A stretch of 64,000 nt of DNA from positions 1,736,001-1,800,000 of the forward strand of contig NC_018389.1 of the NCBI RefSeq assembly GCF_000208865.1, written 5' to 3'. The position numbers were made by a program, and so were the translations under genes. Under the pieces are notes generated by a model. The model saw nothing but the letters and a program-made list of their open reading frames with translations, did no database searches and was not told the origin of the DNA. Below, piece by piece: positions 11,601 through 24,300 of this stretch (the first letter of the stretch is position 1; the number at the start of each line of letters is the position of its first letter). Source of the DNA: Neospora caninum Liverpool (taxonomy: Eukaryota; Apicomplexa; Conoidasida; Eucoccidiorida; Sarcocystidae).

Positions 11601-12931
11601 GTCTGTGCGCCCGGCAGGAGGTAAGTGTTTAGAGGGGAAAAGTGCAAGTCGTCCACGTGCCTGGGCACGTGTGTGCATCAAGTATTTGTACTGGGGTCCC
11701 TGCCTCCTGTGTGTATGCTGGGCGAATCAGCCGCCGGGAAATCGAGGCAGAAATGCTTACGTCTGGATGTCCACTCAACGCCTTTTACGTGCTGATGGCT
11801 CTGCAGGCTGAGCGTGATTGGCGAAGCAATTGAAGAGTTCCTGACGCGCCGGGGCTACCGAACGATTCATGATTTCTGCGGCCATGGCATCGGCCGAAAT
11901 TTCCACGAGGAGCCTTTTGTAAGAACGGACCGCCAATAGAGAAAAATTTGTTTCCCGTGTCAGTAATGAGATCCATCGGTCAACAGTGGAGTGTGTAGTG
12001 CCTGGATCGCCGCGTAGAGCCACCAGCACTGAAGTATCTCTCTCGTGCACCTTGGAGGCAAAATCAGAATTAGGCGCACGCGGAACGCATGTGCTTTCAG
12101 TTTTCTCTCACACAGTTTTAGCTGTTCACGGAACGCCACGAGGAGGTTGCCATCAAAGCAAGATTCCTCCAGAAGGTCTCACGCTAAAGCTCGTCAATAT
12201 TGAGGAGAGGAACCGATATCCGGTCAGACGAACAGATGAAGACCAAGCGAGCCAGTAGCTCTTGCTGTCTTCGGGGTCCACCTGCAACGCGGCCGTCATC
12301 TTTTCCGTGCCTGTGGTGATGTTCTAAATGGCTGCTGCCAACTCCTTTAGGTTCTTCACGCGTCGAATAACATGCCGGGGCGAATGCTCCCAGGGATGTG
12401 CTTTACCATCGAACCTGTCGTCTGCATGGGCGGAACAGATTTCACCACGTGGCCCGACAAATGGACGATCGCTACCACTGACGGAAAGCCGTAAGTTCTG
12501 CCTTCCTAAGCGAAAACAGAGAAATCATTCAAACCGAAACGCTGTGACCCAACCATCCATGGTTCAGTAAGTGGTACCGGCCGACCAATGTGGTTCCCTT
12601 TTAAAAGAACGCAGCTGCTCGTTTGCATATTCCTTCTTATACTTGTGGTCACCTCCTCCCTGTGCCGTTACGATAGTGCCCAATGCAGCCACCGATTGAT
12701 AGTTCTTTCACATGGGCTTCCTCTCTTGATCGCGAACGGTCAGTTGTTGAGTCACAGAATGCTACGTAAACCGTACAGAATTGAAGTTGCTACGGGTTTC
12801 TGCTATTCCGGGTGTCCAGGACGGCTCAATTCGAGCACACAGTCCTCATTACCGATACCGGCGTCGAAGTACTGACTGGGTGTCCAGACGGAGAGAAGGA
12901 CATGCTGGAGTTGACCAGGGACGTGCGCTGA
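8664..12931 (+). CDS. Type 1 methionine aminopeptidase, probably organellar, six exons
   Basis: Removes initiator methionine from new proteins with a dinuclear metal centre. Proposed exons are 8664-10098, 10666-10884, 11419-11620, 11807-11918, 12351-12490 and 12820-12931. All junctions are GT..AG and the phases close exactly (739 residues). The C-terminal 265 or so residues are a full pita-bread fold with every metal ligand: Asp568 (SIDVS), Asp579 (HGDCARTV), His645 (CGHGIGRNFHEEP), Glu677 (FTIEPV) and Glu708 (AQFEHTV). LRPINPGHVSPQRQV before the catalytic part fits the MetAP1D-type (organellar) branch. The first 430 or so residues are a low-complexity extension with a hydrophobic stretch at about 96-110 (ATLAFLWLIFLFG), which could be a recessed signal anchor for apicoplast or other endomembrane routing; that targeting is inference. 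The same frame stays open upstream to 8373 but has no ATG before 8664. Intron 2 holds a TA microsatellite. Confidence 0.93.
11264..11286. repeat. TA microsatellite in MetAP intron 2
   Basis: About eleven TA units lie within the second intron of the aminopeptidase gene, far from either splice site. Confidence 0.85.
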
Positions 12932-14731
12932 GCGCCAGCGGTTTCGAGTCACTCTGCCTAAGACCAAAGGAATACTGCCTCCTGCGATAAACGCGTCTCC
13001 TGAGGGAAGGGCAACATGGTCGTGGCCCTTGTGCGGCATGTGCCGCCGTGGCTCAGTTGTTTCGAAGGCTCGCCCAAAGGTGAAACGCTTCGGGCGCTTC
13101 ATTTCCAGCTTTGAAGAGCCCTGACCTTAAGCACGAATGAGCTGGCACGGTGATAAGCGGAGCACAGGCACGTTCCCTGTCCTGGGACTGCAGATCAAAT
13201 ACAGTGGTAGTTCGAAGGAGGAGAGTCTTCTATCCTAAGAGTGGCAAACCGGAGAGGGCGCCTACCTTTTCATCACAGCATTCAGTAAAAAAACAAATCG
13301 TCACCACGGGATGAGGCCGCCGCGGCGTTGGGCTGTGTGCCGCAGTTGAGAAGAACTAGGAACAACATGACTTTTCCGCGAGAACATTCAGCGTCACGTG
13401 CCTTGCCGGGGATTGCACGCTCCCGATATTTGTGTGGTTTGAGAACCTACTTTAGCACATATAACTGTCTGTAGTGAGCGCAGCGGAGACGATGTTATCG
13501 ATATTGCCCCCTGCAAGATGAGCAAATACTGAGGTGCAAGGGAACCCAGCAGCCATTTCGTTCGGCTTGGAATACTATGAAGGTCATACAATGCATGACC
13601 ATCATAGTCTCTCGCTTTGCAGGTCACCAGGAGCATTTCAGTAAGCCGAACACATTATGGCTGGGTAGCAGACATGCCGTACCGGCAGCCAATCCAGGGG
13701 ATTCTCTACCGGACTAACCGTTTATCGAGATCCCCCTACAGTGCAACAGCAACCGAACCGACAAAAGTGGCAGGTAGTCTGGATGCTCTGTCACGCCATC
13801 AAATAATTCATGTCGTCGAAAAATGGAAATTTGGCACTACTTGTCCGAAATGCCATCGCCGATCTAGGCCGCCGTGACGGTCTAAATATTTGGAACGGTA
13901 TGCATACGATTCAACATTACATTAACGCACATCCTTCTACCACTATGGGAAGCGGGGACAACAAAAATAGAACGTCTCTAACTTTCCGGTGAAACGTCTT
14001 GTTTTCCGTCGGTAGAACAATCCTGCTGCTGGTCTTCCATCCGGTTGTCTCAATGAAAAATACGGGTGAGCCTAAAAACATGTATGGCAATACCCTCGGT
14101 TCGTCTCAAACCAGTACAGCAAAGCTTGCTTAGGCGACGAGAAAATCTCGCATAGACGCTAGTACTCTTTCACAGCATTCGCGACATTTAATCTGCTGTG
14201 GCAGAGTAGTTAGCCAATATGCAACAAATCATCAACAGAGGTTTCGCTGTGAAGATACACGGGTATTTGTGTGTACACGGTCCTACAGTGAAAAATGCGG
14301 AAGTCGAAAACTTCGCATATACGATCAAGTGACGCGGTCCGCGCAGGAAGTCACCAAATGGGTTGGCTTGCCTAATATCACACACGTCAGCGTGGCGCGT
14401 TCACACTGTATAATGGATCGTGCCTGTGAAGATGTCATTGTCACAACATTGATGACCCTCGCAAAAGACGTCAAGATGAGCTGGAGGCTCCACGATACGG
14501 TAGACGCCTGTTCTGACCCAGCAGATCCAGCGAATCTTTTCGACACTGTCTGCGTGATCCTCCAAAAAGCGAGACGTAGCGTCGGTGACGTCAGATTGCT
14601 AAACTGCAACAAATTCCTCATTTTTTACTCAACGTCTTTGCAAGTTGGTGAGTGCTGCCCTGCTATTCGACCTCGTGCATCACCTTAGTCGCAAAAAGGG
14701 TCTTCGACGTGGTCTTGACGGCACACAAGGG
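12932..14731. other. Convergent intergenic region with one unexplained ORF
   Basis: The 1.8 kb between the end of the aminopeptidase gene and the end of the repeat-protein gene should hold both 3' untranslated regions. The composition is more AT-rich than the neighbouring exons. Apart from the ORF at 14269-14688, listed separately, no frame shows domain-like sequence. Confidence 0.5.
14269..14688 (+). other. Unrecognised open frame of about 139 codons
   Basis: A plus-strand frame whose residue mix looks more like a folded protein than the shadow frames nearby (segments such as VGLPNITHVSVARSHC and DPADPANLFDTVCVILQ). It starts with GTG rather than ATG in this frame, no convincing splice acceptor was tied to it, and I recognise no family. 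It ends 43 bp from the stop codon of the convergent repeat-protein gene. It could be an exon of an unrecognised gene, a decayed gene, or chance. Confidence 0.2.
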
Positions 14732-16016
14732 TCAGTGCACTGTTGCCGCTTGGCGCAGTAAGTCCTCAATAGCTCTCTGAAGTCGCTCGAGGTTAGCGGG
14801 AATCCCAAGCAGCTCTGGGCGGCCCCGCAACCCGGGAAGATCAATATTGGTGAAGTTTCCGAAGCCATGGCCGCCTTCCATTTTGGGCAGCTCCAGGGTT
14901 GGTAAGGTGGGAAATGCCGGAGCTTCGCCGAGGCCTGGAAGCTGTGGCAGTTCGCCGAGGCTTGGAAGCTGTGGCCGTTCGCCGAGACCAGGAATCGGGG
15001 GAAGTTCGCCAAGACCTGGAAGCTGTGGCAGTTCGCCGAGACCAGGAATCGGGGGAAGTTCGCCGAGGCTTGGAAGCTGTGGCAGTTCGCCGAGACCAGG
15101 AATCGGGGGAAGTTCGCCGAGGCTTGGAAGCTGTGGCAGTTCGCCGAGACCAGGAATCGGGGGAAGTTCGCCGAGGCTTGGAAGCTGTGGCAGTTCGCCG
15201 AGGCGTGGAAGCTGTGGCACTTCGCCGAGGCTTGGAAGCTGTGGCAGTTCGCCGAGACCAGGAATCGGGGGAAGTTCGCCGAGGCGTGGAAGTTGTGGCA
15301 GTTCGCCAAGTCCAGGAATCGGGGGAAGTTCGCCCAGGTTTGGAAGCTGTGGCAGTTCGCCGAGTCCAGGAATCGGGGGAAGTTCTCCAAGGCGCGGCAG
15401 CTGAGGTAGGTCGCCTATGCTCGGAAGACCAGAGAAGTTGAATCTTGCCAGGAGGCTAAGAAGCTCCGGAGTTGCAGGAATGGTGTAAGGGAAAGGCGGC
15501 GACGGCGGTTGTCCTCTCGCCTCCCCGAGAATTAGAGGCGGTGGGAAGGGAGAAGGCAGGCCGGATTGTGGCAAGGGGACCAGGACGGGGAAATCTGGTG
15601 TAGTTGGCGGTGATCCCGGCAGAGGGAAGGGGATGACTGGCATTACAGGGAGAACTGGGGGATACTGTGCCGGGGAGTCACTCGCATGACCAGGCAGGGT
15701 GGCAGGGAGCGCCGGAATGCCAGACAAATTTGCCAGTTCCGTTCGTCTAAACGAAGACGGCGGTTCTGGCAATTCCGGCGACTCGGGTGCCGCGACCGAC
15801 TGCGGCACGTCAGGAACGCCTTGCGGACCGTGAGAGTCACGTTCATCTGGCACCGCAGCCTCAGTGGGGGTATCCAGTTTGTCTTTCAGCGGCAAAAATT
15901 GGGCCCCTACAAACAAATCGATTGGAAAATATTATTATCCATTACTTTGTCATGAGCTTACGGGCGGAGAAGGACGCTCCAAGCAGAGCAAAGTACACTA
16001 TGACTCTCGGTTGCAT
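14732..16016 (-). CDS. Secreted protein with 18 proline-rich nonapeptide repeats
   Basis: Two exons, complement of 15962-16016 and 14732-15906, joined in phase 1, give 409 residues. Exon 1 encodes a classic signal peptide, MQPRVIVYFALLGASFSA, followed by a GTAAGC donor; exon 2 begins after a TTTGTAG acceptor. The mature protein starts near RAQFLPLKDK. It has a Pro/Ser-rich region (about 20-185), then 18 tandem nine-residue units of the form LPxxPxLGE (mostly LPQLPSLGE alternating with LPPIPGLGE), and ends in an amphipathic helix rich in Leu, Arg and Glu. I see no cysteine in the mature part and no catalytic motif. Such a protein could be a dense-granule, wall or matrix component; that is a guess from secretion and repeats only. 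Intron 1 is 55 bp, short for this genome. Confidence 0.85.
14930..15405 (-). repeat. Tandem 27-bp repeat (54-bp higher-order pair) in coding sequence
   Basis: About 18 copies of a 27-bp unit encode LPxxPxLGE. Units alternate between LPQLP and LPPIP types, giving a 54-bp period over much of the array, with isolated VPQLP and RPQLP variants near the ends. The near identity at DNA level suggests recent expansion or homogenisation, so copy number probably varies between strains. Confidence 0.95.
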
Positions 16017-18362
16017 TGTGTCCAAATTCGGAAACAAAAGTCAGGGGTCGAGGGAGGGGCGCCTTAATTCAAGGTGCCTGGAAGGAGTGTTTTGCAGTGC
16101 CATGACCACCGTGCTGAACCCGTACGCTTGCTTCTGGCGTGTAGGTACACTTGGAGTAGCTGCAGGCCGTCTCCGTTTCGCCAGCGACTCCGATGCGCTC
16201 CACGTATCGAAACGCGCGACATGGGAAAGCAGATCATGCAGTAAAGTCCGCGCTTAACTAATTCTCAGAGCTTTTAATCCACCTAATGGTAGAGCTTTTT
16301 TTGGCACCTCCTGCTTTGTCGTCCGCTACGGAAATAAAAACATCCAGTACCGCGTCTCGACAACATGCGGACGGGGACCTTTTTTGAGACAATCAGCTTA
16401 GCTTTCACATTTTCATGCTTATTTCTGTCGTCTCTAACCAGGGGAAATGTCTTGCACATGTAATTCATAAAAATCGGGCCTGTCGTTGAGTGCTTCTTGA
16501 CGGTATATTTGCGGCTGCGTCCGGGTCTCCTGCAGTATGCCGCCGAGCATCAGGGCTTCAGCTTGGATGCAGGAATACCGATTACTACTCTATCCCATCC
16601 ACAGAGCAGCCAGAAAACTTCACAACAATTCATATACTAGTTTCACCTTTTTGAGGCCGTATCGTGTGGAAAACGCTGTTGTGATGGGCTTTCCTGTGTG
16701 GGTGACCATGAACAGTCGCTACTCAACCGAAAGAGGCAATCTCGGGCAGCTCAAAACACTCATTTTACGATAACCAGCCAGTGCTTCAGTTGTGTTTCCC
16801 CTTCACAGCGGCTCCTGAAAGGCAGGACAAGGTGCCGCAAGAAATTCGTGCAGCGGTTTGATTTGATGCCCCCCGTCGTCGGGGGGGCGTACTCGAAGGT
16901 GGAGACAGATGCAGGCGTAACCGTGGGCGTTGCTGCGCTGGAAAAGCACGGCAGCAGCACTTGCTCTCTCTCTCTGGGGCAATTCCTTTGTTTAGCTAAT
17001 GATGGTGGCATGTACCAGCAAAACGATAAAAAAATTATATTTGTCACCGTTGAGTCAAATAGCATGTCTACAACGTGCTCCGGTGAAGCTCCGCAGCAGA
17101 TACAGAAGCGGAAGGGAAACGGCGGAGGCGAAGCACGCTACGAACTACACCAGAAGTGGTAGGTAACTTAACCGTTTAGATAAATCAAAGGTGTCAACGG
17201 GAAGGTGCAGATGCAAAGCTAATAAGTGAACATGGCTTCCACAGGAGGAACGTGAGTGCCGTATGTCTCCGGTACCGGACAGATGTCATCCGCCGCAAAA
17301 TTGCATTCACGTTTAGTACGCCTTCCAGGACCCTGCGCTGTTAACTTCTGTGTAACAGGAACTGCCTCTGTACAGAGAGGACGGAGTGTCCAGTTTGCGT
17401 CAACAGCAAACTACTCAGGGCGATACAAAAAAATGATGATGGCTGTCATCCGCCACAGCCAGTTAAGCGTCTGCGCGGTTGTTTAATAAGAAGCAATGGG
17501 TGCATGCAGCGAGCAGCGAGCAACAGCCTCGTTGTGGAAACGCATTTTTGACTTGCGGATGCGCTACGAAGCTTTCCGTTATTGGCAACTTGTAGGGTTG
17601 TTGCCTGTTATAGAAAGTTTTCATGGAAACCATCTCCACCATACATTAGTTGGGGAGAGCGTGCAGAGCCAGTCTAGAGTTCGGATTTTGCGACTCTCTA
17701 GCGGGAGGTTTATAGTTGCTCCTGCTGGCGTTCAGTCCGGGTTGGAGACTAGTCATAGATAAAGGCTTAATACTTTGCCTGGCAATTGGGAGATACTTTA
17801 CGTGTTAAACGCCATTTGCCGCTGGACAAAGCATGAGTTGACCCTTGACGAGGGGCCCGCTCCTTCCATTACAAGGAGACGGCAAAAGCCGCTCGATAGG
17901 AGACATGGGGAGATTCTCATACTGTCGCTGAATTTGGGCCAAAGCAACAGCAGTCTTCTTCGGTCCGCTGAATGAATCTCTGTGCGCATGTGCTCGTTTA
18001 AGTCATGCAGGGAAATAGGTTAGTATTCAGGGCTCTACAGCCCGCCCACCGCGTGACGCTAGCTCCCCTCGTAACCCAGCACCGCGGATAGTCGAGCAGA
18101 TTGTGGCATGTGTATTTTTGTCTTCTTCTTCGCATGTGCTACATCTCATCCCTTGGCCTTATGAGTTGCTTCATGGGGGAGACTGAGGGGAAAAACGACT
18201 CGCAAAACGGAAAAGAGCGAGAGCACTGCCTGCACTCCGGGTGAGGGTGCTCTCCGTGAAGGATCTGCCGATGAAAGGCGGTGGCTAGCTTTGCCGCGCA
18301 GGCATTGCTGCGACCTCACATCTTCGTTTCCTTTTTTTTCACAGTCTTCTTGACTGAAAGCC
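16017..18362. other. Divergent intergenic region
   Basis: About 2.3 kb between the minus-strand repeat-protein gene and the plus-strand RCC1 gene. It should contain both promoters. Several short open frames (for example 16698-17162 plus) lack recognisable domains, signal peptides or coherent splice sites. I see no RNA gene or repeat. Confidence 0.5.
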
Positions 18363-21300
18363 ATGCCCAGACGTGGGCACCGGGGGCGGAGTCCCCAGAT
18401 TCGTTTATCACACTGCCAGAGAGGTGCGCGGGAAAATGAAGCTTCACCGGAGACCGGACAAAATTATCAAGGGACGGTCAGCAACAAGGAGAAACTCGGC
18501 TGCTCGGCGTTTCCGCTCCTCTGTCCGGTGCGCCGGCCGCCACACGACTTCCGATGTGCTGCATTTGCTTCCGTGGAAGGGGGCCATGATGTTGGGTCGT
18601 CAGAACTCCTCTTTGCGTGTCTCCAACAGCTCCAGCTGCCAGATTGTTTGCACCTTATTCACCATCATGGAGCCGATCCCTTTCACCAGCCTCAGTACTA
18701 CTCGGATGCGACGGCGCGGTCTCTATTCAGGATCCTCCCGAAAGGCCTCATTAGTGACCACTGCGACTGGGAATGCCCGAGTTCTAGTGGACACATTTTC
18801 CGCCATCAGACACGCCCGTCTTCGATCCAGCTGGCCTCACATCTGTCGGCTCTTCTGCGATCACCTCCTCGAAAAAACCTTGCTGAGCCCTATATGGAGA
18901 GATGCTTTCTAGTGAAATCACTGGGCGACAATTCTATTTTCCCTCCGTCGTCTTCGGCCACTACTACAGACATATCTCTTTTCAGATGCCTCTATACGTG
19001 GGGAGCGTCATCTTCTCATCAGCTCGGCTATCTTCTGTTCTCTTCAGCAGCTGAGAAGCGCACTCATCCTCCACGTCCCGTGCACTTTTCTCTCAATGTG
19101 GGGTCCCCGGAGCCTTTCGAGAGCAGGGACGTGTCCTTCTCCACTCGAGGAGACACGTCAGATCCGCTTTCATCAGGCCCACAGTTGGATTCTCCACCTT
19201 GCCCGTCGGCCAATCCCTCTTCTCCCTCTTTATCTGGCGCTTCTTACCAACTGTCCGTACCTTCCCTTTCTCCAGTCTGCTCCGCATGCAAAGCTAGAGC
19301 CCAGAATGAAGCGAGCAGTCTGCGTGTGCAACTGATTCGCTGTGGGGCTTCCATCAGCCTTGCAGCAACGTTTGATGGAGAAGTGTGGGTGTGGGGAAAG
19401 GGCGCCGATGGTAGTCACCAACTCCTCTCAGAGCCGACGCTTCTTCGAGGGCTAGATGGGCCTCTGGAAGCATTTTCGAGCCCCTTGCATCTAAGACCCC
19501 CATCAAGAGGGAATCGATCGGAGACCTGCGAGCGTTCGCCACATGATTTGTGGAAGCGCTGTTCCTTACACGGAGGAGAAGGACGGCCGAAAGTCATTCC
19601 GAAGGCGGGCGACGTCTGCTGCCGCTGCGGCTCCACCTTTCTTGACGATGCCGGGGAGAAACACACTCGTGGAAGGATAATCCGAGGCGTAGGTGCCCCC
19701 CGTTTCTTCGGGCATCCCGTAGAGTGTTTAATCTGCCTGTGAACCCACGGGTTGCCGTCTGCTGAAGAAGATCCGTTCCCAGTCTTCTTTGAGTTCTGTC
19801 ATTGGTATTCCCTCGTGAAACAATTAGTCTGATATAGATATCCTTTTATTTAGACTTCCGCACATACAAACCGAACTCAAATGTTGACCGCGCAGGCCCT
19901 GACTGTATGCCTGTCACCAGAGTCTTGCGTTGCTGCACTCGGCTGCAGCATGTGAGTCAGCAAGAGTGTGTCAAGGCTCTACCGTACAGGGTGTTTGTCC
20001 GTCTGCATCAGAGAATGTGTTTCGATTCTTCCGCCAGTCTGCTTTCCAGCGACTTGCAAAATCATCGATAACGGTCGTCTATATGCCGAGGCATCTGCCC
20101 GTCCAGCTGCGTATGTTTATGTATAGATGTATAGTTACAGGTATGTGCCACCATGGTGTTTCTGAGAGAGACTGCAATTGATATGCCCAAACCAAGGGGA
20201 TCTACTTGAGACTCGAAACTCCGTCCAGCGAAGGACGCGTCGGTTCTTTTTCCTCTACCTCTTGTGTTCAGGCTGCTGTTGGCGCTTCTCATTGCCTCCT
20301 CCTCGTGGACGTCGCAGTTGCCGAAAGACCGGGACCGAACCCCGATGAAGCCTTCGTCTGGTGTGGACGTAGGGATCCCTCGGCGCCAAATAATAGGGGC
20401 TCAGCTTCAGGCGAAGGAAACGAGGAAGCGGTGCACACATTGCAGCCTCCGGAGAGAGGAGCGCAATCCTCCCGTAGACGAAGAGAAGCAAAGAGACACG
20501 CGCATGTTAACCCGCTGTGTCAGCGGGGACGAAAAGGCTCCACCAATCGCCGAGCGTACCCGGGAGGCGGACCCCTGTCTCCAGAGCTGGGGCCCCTGTC
20601 GTTCGACGCTCTTCGCAGTAGCGGACCGAGTTCTGGCTCGAGCTCAGAGGTCGAGCGAGTGGATGTAGAGGCACCAAAAGCCACACAGGAAGCAGACGGA
20701 GACGGCGACGGCTGGGTGTATCGGACCGAACGACGACTGTACGCATGGGGAGACAACTCGAGAAACCAGCTGGGCTTTTGCTCGTCCCGGAGGTTGCTGC
20801 CGGTTCACACGGAGGGTCGCCGTCGCTTCCATGAGCAGACATCCAGATCGTCTGCAGGTGGATTCGGCTCCCTGGACGGCGGTGAACCAGGTCTTGCCTC
20901 TCACACGCCGTTGCCGGCTGGATCAGCTGCATCGGAAGATTCAGAAGATTCGATGTCGACCCCGCACCGAGGAAACCGAAGCCGGTTTGTGCGGGGAAAG
21001 GGCTATGGTGTTGGAGGCGGGTGTGCCGTCGCCGCAGAGCCGGCCTCCCCGGGAAAGCCTCGAGAGCAGAAAGTGTCAAAAAGGCGCCTGGGAGGTGCCG
21101 CGAGCCAGGCCACCTCAAGCCATCGTGCAAGGCCCGGCGAAACTGACGAACACCTCACGTTTCGTCCCATTCTGCTCTGCAGCTGGGAATCTCCGCCGCT
21201 GTCGAATCTACTTTCGCAACCCGAGTCCTCGTCTCCCGGCGCTTCACCGCATGCCGACCTTTCTTCTTTCGCAGATCTTGGCGCGTTCTTACCCGAGACA

Positions 21301-24300
21301 GGAATCGAGAGAAAACGCGAAGAAGACGGGCTGGGTTGCAGGCGTCGACAGAAACCCTTTGGGTCTGCGTCAGCCCCGAGGAAAAGATCATTCGGTGGAC
21401 GCTGGCAGTCTTCCCCTCGGCCGCTTCCTGTCTTCCCTACCACGTGGAAGGTCGAAGTTGTTGCTGCAGGCCTGACGCATTCTCTGCTTCTTCTCGACGA
21501 TGGTATGCGCAAAATACCATAGAAGACAACGCAGGCGTGGGCCAGATAGGACACCTGGCACGCGTCCTCAGAACGCGGAGGCTTCACGGCAGTCGCTCCC
21601 AGACGTGCACACATCGCCGGAGTGCGATCGCCAGAGTGCGATCGCCAGCGCTCACGCTAGCGACGGAGCCGGTGGCGTGTTGTCTCTCCCGCCTCCCCGT
21701 GTCTTCTCAGACGCGTCATTTTCTTTTCCGGTCCTCTTGCGCGTCTACCTGCTCAGGCCGCGTGTGCGTCTTCGGCGACAACGCATTTGGACAGTGCGCT
21801 CAGCCGCCTTCAGTCGCACGCGTAAAGTCGGCTCTAGTGCTCACCAACTTGCCTCCATGCACAGCGATATCGGCGGGTCAAAATACCAATATGGCGGTCT
21901 CTCAGCCTCCTCAAAGTGAGCGAAGACACGATCTTCCTGCGCTGTCGACCGCCTGTGTCTGAGCGGAAAAACGTCTCCACTTGCCCGTTTTCACCTCCAT
22001 TGCTGCAGGAGCAACCGTTGAGCCGGAAATCAGATCCTCCTGTCTCGGAGTCTCATTGAAATCAAAACTGGACTTCGTGTATTGCGATGACGTGGAGCCC
22101 TTGTGCTCGCTAGCTCGGGTAGTCCCACAGGAGAACGACCAAAGAGATACCATCCATTCCCGTGAGCAAACCATGGGCTTCTTGCATGTGTTTTCCGCTC
22201 CGTCGAAGGCCGCGTCGATTTCGTTGGACGCGAGTGATTTTGTTGCGCCAGTGATTCGTAATTAGCCAGCCATGAGTCTCGTGTGCTTCCATCTGTGCGC
22301 GTTCCGCGTTTCTGGGTTCTTTCGCAATCCCACTGCCGTGGCATCTGCCTCGTTGTCTCGCTGCTGGCGTCCAGAGGTCTTCGTCTGGGGAGGCAGCCCC
22401 GTCGCTGGCCCACGCGTTTCGAGCGCCCCGTCTGCTGCGGTCTCCCACGCCGTCGCCCCTTCATCCTCTTCATCGGGCGCGTCCTCGGCTCCCACGTGTG
22501 CAGCCTGTGGCCGCAACGCTCAAGCGGCTCTTCCTTTCTTCTCGCCTATGCGTCTGAAGGGAGTTGGCAGGCGAGAAGAGGAACCCGCAGTCACAAACGA
22601 CGGCTGGACAATGAAAACAACTCCTCAGGGCTGTCCCCTTTTTTCCACCGACACGCTAGCGATCAATGACTCAGCTGGCCTCGCGGTCGGGGCTGATGAG
22701 AGGTACGAAGGCAGGCTCTGGGCAGGATGGCCCGGGGTCACAGACCCGTGGTGATCGACGACTTGTGGATTGTGAGCGGGCGTGCAGCTCGGATCCCTGC
22801 CGGTCTCCTCGATGGTGATCAGTGCTCTACATCTATCGATTCAACTATATAGATAGAGGAATGAAGCGACATTGTTAGAGTGTTCAGTAGACACATTGGT
22901 GGTGAAATAGGTAAACTTATATAGACAGATAGATAACCTGTCACCTGGCCTGTAGAACAAGCACCTCGAACTTCTGGAGTGGAAACGAGACCGTATAGGC
23001 GGCTGCAGTGTGCAACTCTGTTGTACTTTGGCAGTGGTCATGACTAAGGCATGAGTCAGTTTTCTTCTGTTGTTCCCCTTTTTTCTTCAGTTGCTGAGGC
23101 CGCTTGTCTCGTCTACCGGTGGAGAAGGCCATGTCCAGTTGGGCGGTCTGTTCTTGTCATGGCGTCGTCTGTTTGCTCCCCTCCGTCTTCTTTTCAGGCT
23201 CTACATCTTTCACTGTGGTGTCCGACCCCCGATCGTCTCTCGAGCAGTTCCTCTCCTTTTCTCTTCCGATGTCTCCGCACCTCTGTCTTCACCCCATCCT
23301 GGCCCGCCTGCGTCTCCGAGTCGTGGCGCGCCTGCGCTCCCCGTCCTGCCCAGTGCGCCGAACGCCCCCGCCTCCACGCCGCCCTCCTACCTCCATTTGC
23401 CACAACCTCGGACAGCGTCGAGCCCGCCTGGGGGAGTGCGGCAGCTCTCTCTCTCTTCTTCTCAAATCTTTCTTCTCACTGCAGACGGTCTCCTTTATTC
23501 TGCTCCAATCCCTGACGCCTCGACCTTCACATCCAGGCCGACTGGAAAGGAAGACGAGCCATCACGTCCTCGGGGATGTTCGTCTTTTCCTCCCGCTGAT
23601 CCAAAACAGGAGACTCTCGGAAAACGTCGAACCCCGTCTGTTTCTTCTGCGTCGTCGTCGTGGTCGTTTCCCTCATCCTCGAGTTTGTCTCCATTTGTCT
23701 TATCGCCCTCGATACCGGAGCCAGCCGAATTGCCATCTGGGCAAGCTCTGTGTCTCCCGCCTTCAGCGCGCCCGGGGTCGAGCTCTCAACAGACGCCGGG
23801 TTCTTCTCGTGGTCTCCCTTCTGGCTTTTCTGCCCGTCAATCTCCGGCGTGTTCTCCCGCTGACATGGGATGCATGCAGGCATCTCACGTGGAGGGCGAC
23901 GGCGACCACGCCACGAGGGCTCTAGGTTCCAGGAGGCGTGACCGACCTGACACTGCTCCGGGCCTGCCGGGAGACGGCAGCTTGACGTCTCCAGCGCCAT
24001 CGAGTGTGTGTCTCCATTTTTCGCCCGTTCGCCAAGCAGGCAGCATCGGAGCTTTCGCCTGCAGTGAAACCCACACGGCCGTGATTGTGGAGATTCACTC
24101 GCCGCAGTTTCGGCCGTATACGCGACCGCCTCTACGCAGCTCCAGGGGCGTTCGCCAGATATGTGCCGCGATACGGGCTTCCTCTCGGGAGGTCCGCCGC
24201 CGTGCAAAGCATGACAACGTCGCGCCCGTGCCCGCTTTCTCGTCTGACGACTCGCTGCCTTCCAGTTCGCTTTCCTCGCCTCGCTACCCCGCTGTCTCGC

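Noticed and set aside
14847..15441. Plus-strand repetitive ORFs (GSCGSSPRPGIGGSSPR type)
   Set aside because: They are the antisense reading of the 27-bp repeat; the minus strand has the signal peptide, splice sites and stop.
21981..22265. ORF inside the RCC1 gene that looks partly like an RCC1 blade (FTSIAAGATVEPE)
   Set aside because: Joining exon 21757-21915 directly to 22375 restores a complete blade and correct phase; including this piece does not keep the frame open.
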